A stretch of DNA of 64,000 nt from Engelhardtia mirabilis. Lineage in GTDB: Bacteria; Planctomycetota; UBA1135; GCA-002686595. The stretch is from NCBI RefSeq assembly GCF_007748095.1, contig NZ_CP036287.1, positions 3,224,001 to 3,288,000 of the forward strand. Reading direction: 5' to 3'. The position numbers and the translations under genes are program-made. Below, piece after piece: positions 60,982-64,000 of this stretch (positions within the stretch are counted from its first letter, which is position 1; each line of letters begins with the position of its first letter). The notes under the pieces were generated by a model that had not been told where the DNA came from, made no database searches, and worked only from the letters and a program-made list of their open reading frames with translations.

Positions 60982-61041
60982 CGATCTAGGCAGGCAGCGG
61001 AGACAGAAGAGTCAGCGGTGGAACCGGGGGGGCAGCGGCGG

Positions 61042-62832
61042 TCAGCTGACCATCTCGGTCACCGAGTCGCCCTCGTGGCGCAGGGTGAACTTGGTGTCGG
61101 CGATCTTCTTCTTGGCGCTCTCCTCGACGACGAAATTGTTCATCAGGAGCAGGTCCATGCCCGACAGGCTGAACGTGTTGAAGGCGTGGCTGGGGTGCTC
61201 GACGATCGGCTCGCCCTTCAGGTTGAAGGACGTGTTCATGATCACCGGCACGTCGGTCAGCTCGCCGAAGCGCTCGATCAGTCGGTGGTAGGCCGGGTTG
61301 GTCTCCTTGTAGACCGTCTGCAGCCGACCCGAGCCGTCCTCGTGGGTGATCGCCGGGAGCACGTCGCGCTTCTCCTCGCGCACCGGGGCGACGTACAGCA
61401 TGAAGCGCCCCGGCCACCAGTCGGCGGCCTCGGGGAAGTCGAAGAACTCGTTGGCGCGCTCTTCCAGAACCGATGGCGCGAAGGGCCGGAAGGCCTCGCG
61501 GAACTTGATCTTGGCGTTGAGCTTCTCCTTCATCTCCTGCTTGCGCGGATCGGCGATGATCGAGCGCGAGCCGAGGGCCCGGGGGCCCCATTCGAAGCGC
61601 CCGCGGTACCAACCGCAGACCATGCCGTCGGCCAGGGCCTGGGCCGCGAACTGGAAGAACTCCTCGTCGTCCTCGTAGTAGGTGTACGGGATGTCGTACT
61701 TCTCGAGGAAGGCGCGGATCTCGTCGTCGGAGTACTCGCTGCCCAGGTAGGCGTGGGTCAGACCCGGTCCGCGGGGCTGGTCGAGCAGGTGGTTGTAGGC
61801 CCAGTAGGCCGCGCCGACCGAGCCGCCGTCGTCACCCGGAGCCGGGTGGATGTAGACGTTCTCGAAGGGGCCCTGGCGCAGGATCTTGTAGTTGGCGACC
61901 GAGTTGAGGGCCACGCCGCCGGCCAGGCAGAGGTTCTTCATCCCGGTCTCCTTGTGGAGCCAGGTGGCCATCTTCAGCAGGATCTCCTCGGTCACCTTCT
62001 GGATCGAGGCGGCCATGTCGCAGTAGTAGGGATCGAGCGACTGGTCCTGCAGCTTCGGATCGCGCGCCGGCTTTCCGAAGTGCTGACCGAAGGCCTCCGC
62101 CAGCGTCTGGTCACGCGAGTAGTGGTAGGCGAAGTACTTCATGTCGTGCCAGATGCTGCCGTCCTCGCCGACTTCCAGCAGCTCGTAGATCTCTTTGCAG
62201 TACTTCGGCTGGCCATAGGGGTGCATCCCCATCAGCTTGTATTCGCCCTCGTTGATCTCGAAGCCGCAGTAGGCGGTGAAGGCCGAGTACAACAGGCCCA
62301 GGGAGTGCGGGAAGCGCAGCTCCTTGATGATCTCGATCTTGTTGCCACGGCCGACGCCGTAGGTCGCCGTGCTCCACTCGCCGGCGCCGTCGACGGTCAG
62401 GATCGCGGAGTCCTCGAACGGCGAGGTGAAGAAGCTCGACGCCGCGTGGCTCATGTGGTGGTCGGCGAAGAGCAGCTTCGAGCCGGGCACGCCCATCTCC
62501 TTCTGCATCAACGACTTGATCCAGAGCTTGTCTGTGACCCAGCGCTGCATCGACTCGCGGAACACCGCCGACGAGCGCGGGAACGTCGCCATCGCCGTGA
62601 GCAGCATGCGCTCGAACTTCACGAACGGCTTCTCGTAGAAGACGATGTGATCGACGTCGTGGATCGTCAGTCCGGCCTGGCTGAGCACGAACTCGATGGC
62701 GAGCGTGGGGAAGCCCGAATCGTGCTTGAGGCGACTGAAGCGCTCCTCCTCGGCTGCGGCGACGAGGACGCCGTCCTTGACCAGGGCGGCTGCGGAGTCG
62801 TGGTAGTAGAAGGAAAGGCCGAGGACGTTCAT
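61042..62832 (-). CDS. Carbamoyltransferase (NodU/CmcH/SxtI family)
   Basis: 596 residues. The N-terminal kinase-like (TsaD-related) domain shows 'SFYYHDSAAALVKDGVLVAA', the metal-binding histidines in 'FADHHMSHAASSFFTSPF', and 'AILTVDGAGEWSTATYGVG'. The C-terminal YrdC-like-associated domain has 'WGPRALGSRSIIADPRK' and 'PVIMNTSFNLKGEPIVEHP'. The family transfers a carbamoyl group from carbamoyl phosphate, via carbamoyl-AMP, to a hydroxyl of a sugar or natural product (nodulation factors, cephamycin, novobiocin, saxitoxin). With the adjoining SxtJ-, SxtK- and SxtL-like genes, it probably carbamoylates a sugar in the surface glycan; the acceptor is unknown. Confidence 0.93.
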   Translation of the reverse strand: MNVLGLSFYYHDSAAALVKDGVLVAAAEEERFSRLKHDSGFPTLAIEFVLSQAGLTIHDVDHIVFYEKPFVKFERMLLTAMATFPRSSAVFRESMQRWVTDKLWIKSLMQKEMGVPGSKLLFADHHMSHAASSFFTSPFEDSAILTVDGAGEWSTATYGVGRGNKIEIIKELRFPHSLGLLYSAFTAYCGFEINEGEYKLMGMHPYGQPKYCKEIYELLEVGEDGSIWHDMKYFAYHYSRDQTLAEAFGQHFGKPARDPKLQDQSLDPYYCDMAASIQKVTEEILLKMATWLHKETGMKNLCLAGGVALNSVANYKILRQGPFENVYIHPAPGDDGGSVGAAYWAYNHLLDQPRGPGLTHAYLGSEYSDDEIRAFLEKYDIPYTYYEDDEEFFQFAAQALADGMVCGWYRGRFEWGPRALGSRSIIADPRKQEMKEKLNAKIKFREAFRPFAPSVLEERANEFFDFPEAADWWPGRFMLYVAPVREEKRDVLPAITHEDGSGRLQTVYKETNPAYHRLIERFGELTDVPVIMNTSFNLKGEPIVEHPSHAFNTFSLSGMDLLLMNNFVVEESAKKKIADTKFTLRHEGDSVTEMVS

Positions 62833-63072
62833 CGATGGGCTGCGGGCGAGGGGCGAGCGACGGCCGGCTCTCGGCCGTGTCGCACTGCGGGGGGCGTGAA
62901 CTCGGGCGCGATTCCGGCGCGGTGGCTGCGGCCGAGAGGGCGCTGATTCAGGCTCTTGTGAGGAGATGGCGGGCTGCGCTGCGAGCGTCGACGACTTGGT
63001 CGCGCGGGGCTCGATCGCGAGGGGGGTGCCAGCGAAAGGCCGGACAGAGGGCTGTACGGAGCGGTGGGAGAA

Positions 63073-63282
63073 CTAGCCCTGGCGCCGCGCGGCGCTGAGG
63101 GTCGAGTTGTTCTCTTCCCACTTGGACCAGTTCCCCGACTTCGGCCGACGCAGGCGGAGGGGGTCGGCGACCAGTTGGTAGACCAGCGCGGGCGGGCCGA
63201 GCAGCAGGTAGTAGAGGACCGTCAGGAACACGCGCGAGAGCATGCTCCCGAAGCGCTCGGAGAACTGGATCAGGGCGTTCAT
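63073..63282 (-). CDS. Small SxtJ-like membrane protein
   Basis: 69 residues with one long hydrophobic segment (about 14-38, 'LSRVFLTVLYYLLLGPPALV') followed by 'DPLRLRR...NWSKWEEN'. This is like the C-terminal half of SxtJ-type proteins (helix, P-x-x-L-x-x-R/Q-L, D-P-L, W). It precedes the carbamoyltransferase on the same strand by 240 bases, in which I see no gene. Full SxtJ proteins are about 130 residues, so this is a short form. Assignment is by pattern and context. Confidence 0.65.
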   Translation of the reverse strand: MNALIQFSERFGSMLSRVFLTVLYYLLLGPPALVYQLVADPLRLRRPKSGNWSKWEENNSTLSAARRQG

Positions 63283-63356
63283 TCGGCGATGCGGTGGGGG
63301 GCCGTGGGACGGCGCGGGGCCGCCCTGGGGGGGGACGCCCTTCGTCGGGCGCGAAA

Positions 63357-63362
63357 AGTATA
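63357..63362 (-). promoter_or_regulatory. TATACT -10-like element upstream of the carbamoylation module
   Basis: On the minus strand TATACT lies 74 bases before the 63282 start. TTGACA occurs at 63394-63399, but the 31-base spacing is too long for a standard sigma70 promoter, so the pair should not be assumed. Confidence 0.4.
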
Positions 63363-63449
63363 GCCGGCCCCAGCGGGAGCCGTCCTAAGTCACTGTCAAC
63401 GGCCGGTCGCCGCCTTCGTCCCGGGGCGGCGGCCGGCTAGGCTCTGCCC

Positions 63450-64000
63450 ATGGGGTCGATCGACGCGCAAGGGGGCCGAGCTGGGCACTCCATCCGGTTG
63501 GTGTGGAGCCTGGTGTCGGTCCTGGTCCTCGCGGGGGCTCTGCTGATGGTTTGGGGCAGCCTGCATGCCGGACCGGTCAGTGAGGACAGCGCGGCCCTCG
63601 GCTACGTCCACCGGGAGGGCCCTTGGGCGGACCTTTGGGGCGCGCAGTACGGCCTGCGGACGGTCCTCTTCTGGCGGCCGCTGGTGACAGCGAGCCTCGG
63701 TTTGCAGGAGGCTGTGTCGGGGTCCGCGATGCTGCCCCTGCGGGTCTTCAACCTGGCCTGCCACGTGCTCTCGGCCCTGCTGGCCGCTGCCCTGGCGCGC
63801 CGCTTGGGCGGAGGCTGGCTGGCGGCGGCCGCGGCCGTGGCGATTGCGATCACCTTCCCCTACCAGGGCGGCACGGTCACGTGGATCGTCGGCCGGGTCG
63901 ACTCCCAGTGCCTGCCCCTCGTGCTGTTGACTGCTTGGGCCAGCCTCGCGGGGCGCCGCTGGACGGCTGGCCTCGCCGCCTTGGCGGCATTGGCCACGAA
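63450..64000 (+). CDS. GT-C-like membrane glycosyltransferase, N-terminal part (runs off right edge)
   Basis: ATG 63450 opens 183 uninterrupted codons to the edge. A first membrane helix (about 16-38) is followed by an extracytoplasmic loop with 'VSEDSAALGYVHREGPWADLW' (in part) and 'VLFWRPLVTASLG'. The next helices include 'MLPLRVFNLACHVLSALLAA'. The acidic residues after helix 1 and the [YW]-RPL ... F-[NH]-x-x-x-H pattern are those of polyprenol-sugar-dependent GT-C (PMT/TMTC-like) enzymes. It could add sugars to the glycan or to proteins in the periplasm. It is divergent from the carbamoylation module; TAGGCT at 63438-63443 is a weak -10. Confidence 0.65.
   Translation, partial: MGSIDAQGGRAGHSIRLVWSLVSVLVLAGALLMVWGSLHAGPVSEDSAALGYVHREGPWADLWGAQYGLRTVLFWRPLVTASLGLQEAVSGSAMLPLRVFNLACHVLSALLAAALARRLGGGWLAAAAAVAIAITFPYQGGTVTWIVGRVDSQCLPLVLLTAWASLAGRRWTAGLAALAALAT

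Noticed and set aside
58932..64000. Saxitoxin biosynthesis cluster
   Set aside because: Only sxtI/J/K/L-like functions are present; the polyketide-like SxtA and the other toxin genes are absent, so toxin production is not supported.

Overview
The window is GC-rich DNA from a Gram-negative bacterium. I infer a member of the Planctomycetota. The reasons are secreted beta-propeller proteins with a characteristic C-terminal module, several sulfatase-fold proteins, an MFS/spermidine-synthase fusion, very few clear Shine-Dalgarno sites, and frequent GTG/TTG starts. No rRNA, tRNA, CRISPR array or phage was found.

Positions 1-17639 are a housekeeping block. A truncated NFACT/RqcH ribosome-rescue gene and ndk lie on the minus strand, divergent from a complete F-type ATP synthase operon on the plus strand (atpZ-like, atpI-like, atpB, E, F, H, A, G, D, C). 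aspS overlaps atpC by 4 bases. The translation cluster infC-rpmI-rplT and pheS-pheT follows. The ATP synthase operon carries short tandem repeats in and around its first genes, a His-rich insert in subunit a and a strong stem-loop between atpE and atpF.

Positions 17640-24309 are accessory. A secreted galactose-oxidase-like gene is broken by an in-frame TAG and then interrupted. The interruption (18422-23812) looks like a composite transposon. Two same-orientation IS256-type copies, both carrying the same two frameshifts, flank a secreted 12-cysteine protein and a 558-residue membrane-anchored protein with a carboxypeptidase-regulatory-like domain. A C-terminal fragment of a secreted protein lies beyond it.

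Positions 24310-34507 hold a B12-type radical SAM protein, an FG-GAP-repeat secreted protein, a minus-strand group (sulfatase-fold lipoprotein without the formylglycine residue, NAD-dependent epimerase, MFS/spermidine-synthase fusion), and a plus-strand nucleoside phosphorylase-like gene.

Positions 34746-64000 are a large surface-glycan locus. It has a polyprenyl-phosphate sugar transferase, eight GT4-like glycosyltransferases, one GT2 enzyme, a Wzx-type flippase, a membrane sulfatase-fold protein (again without the nucleophilic Cys/Ser), an alpha/alpha-toroid-like protein, a second radical SAM protein, a GNAT-type acyltransferase and a polysaccharide deacetylase. Most genes overlap by four bases, which suggests translational coupling. 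On the minus strand at the right end is a carbamoylation module resembling sxtI-J-K-L: a carbamoyltransferase, a small SxtJ-like membrane protein, an SGNH hydrolase fused to a DUF5989 (SxtK-like) tail, and two free-standing DUF5989 paralogues too short for routine gene calls. The final gene, a GT-C-like membrane protein, runs off the right edge. The plausible overall job is to build, flip and decorate (acylate, deacetylate, carbamoylate) an extracellular polysaccharide. No Wzy polymerase, Wzz/Wza exporter or exosortase is visible.
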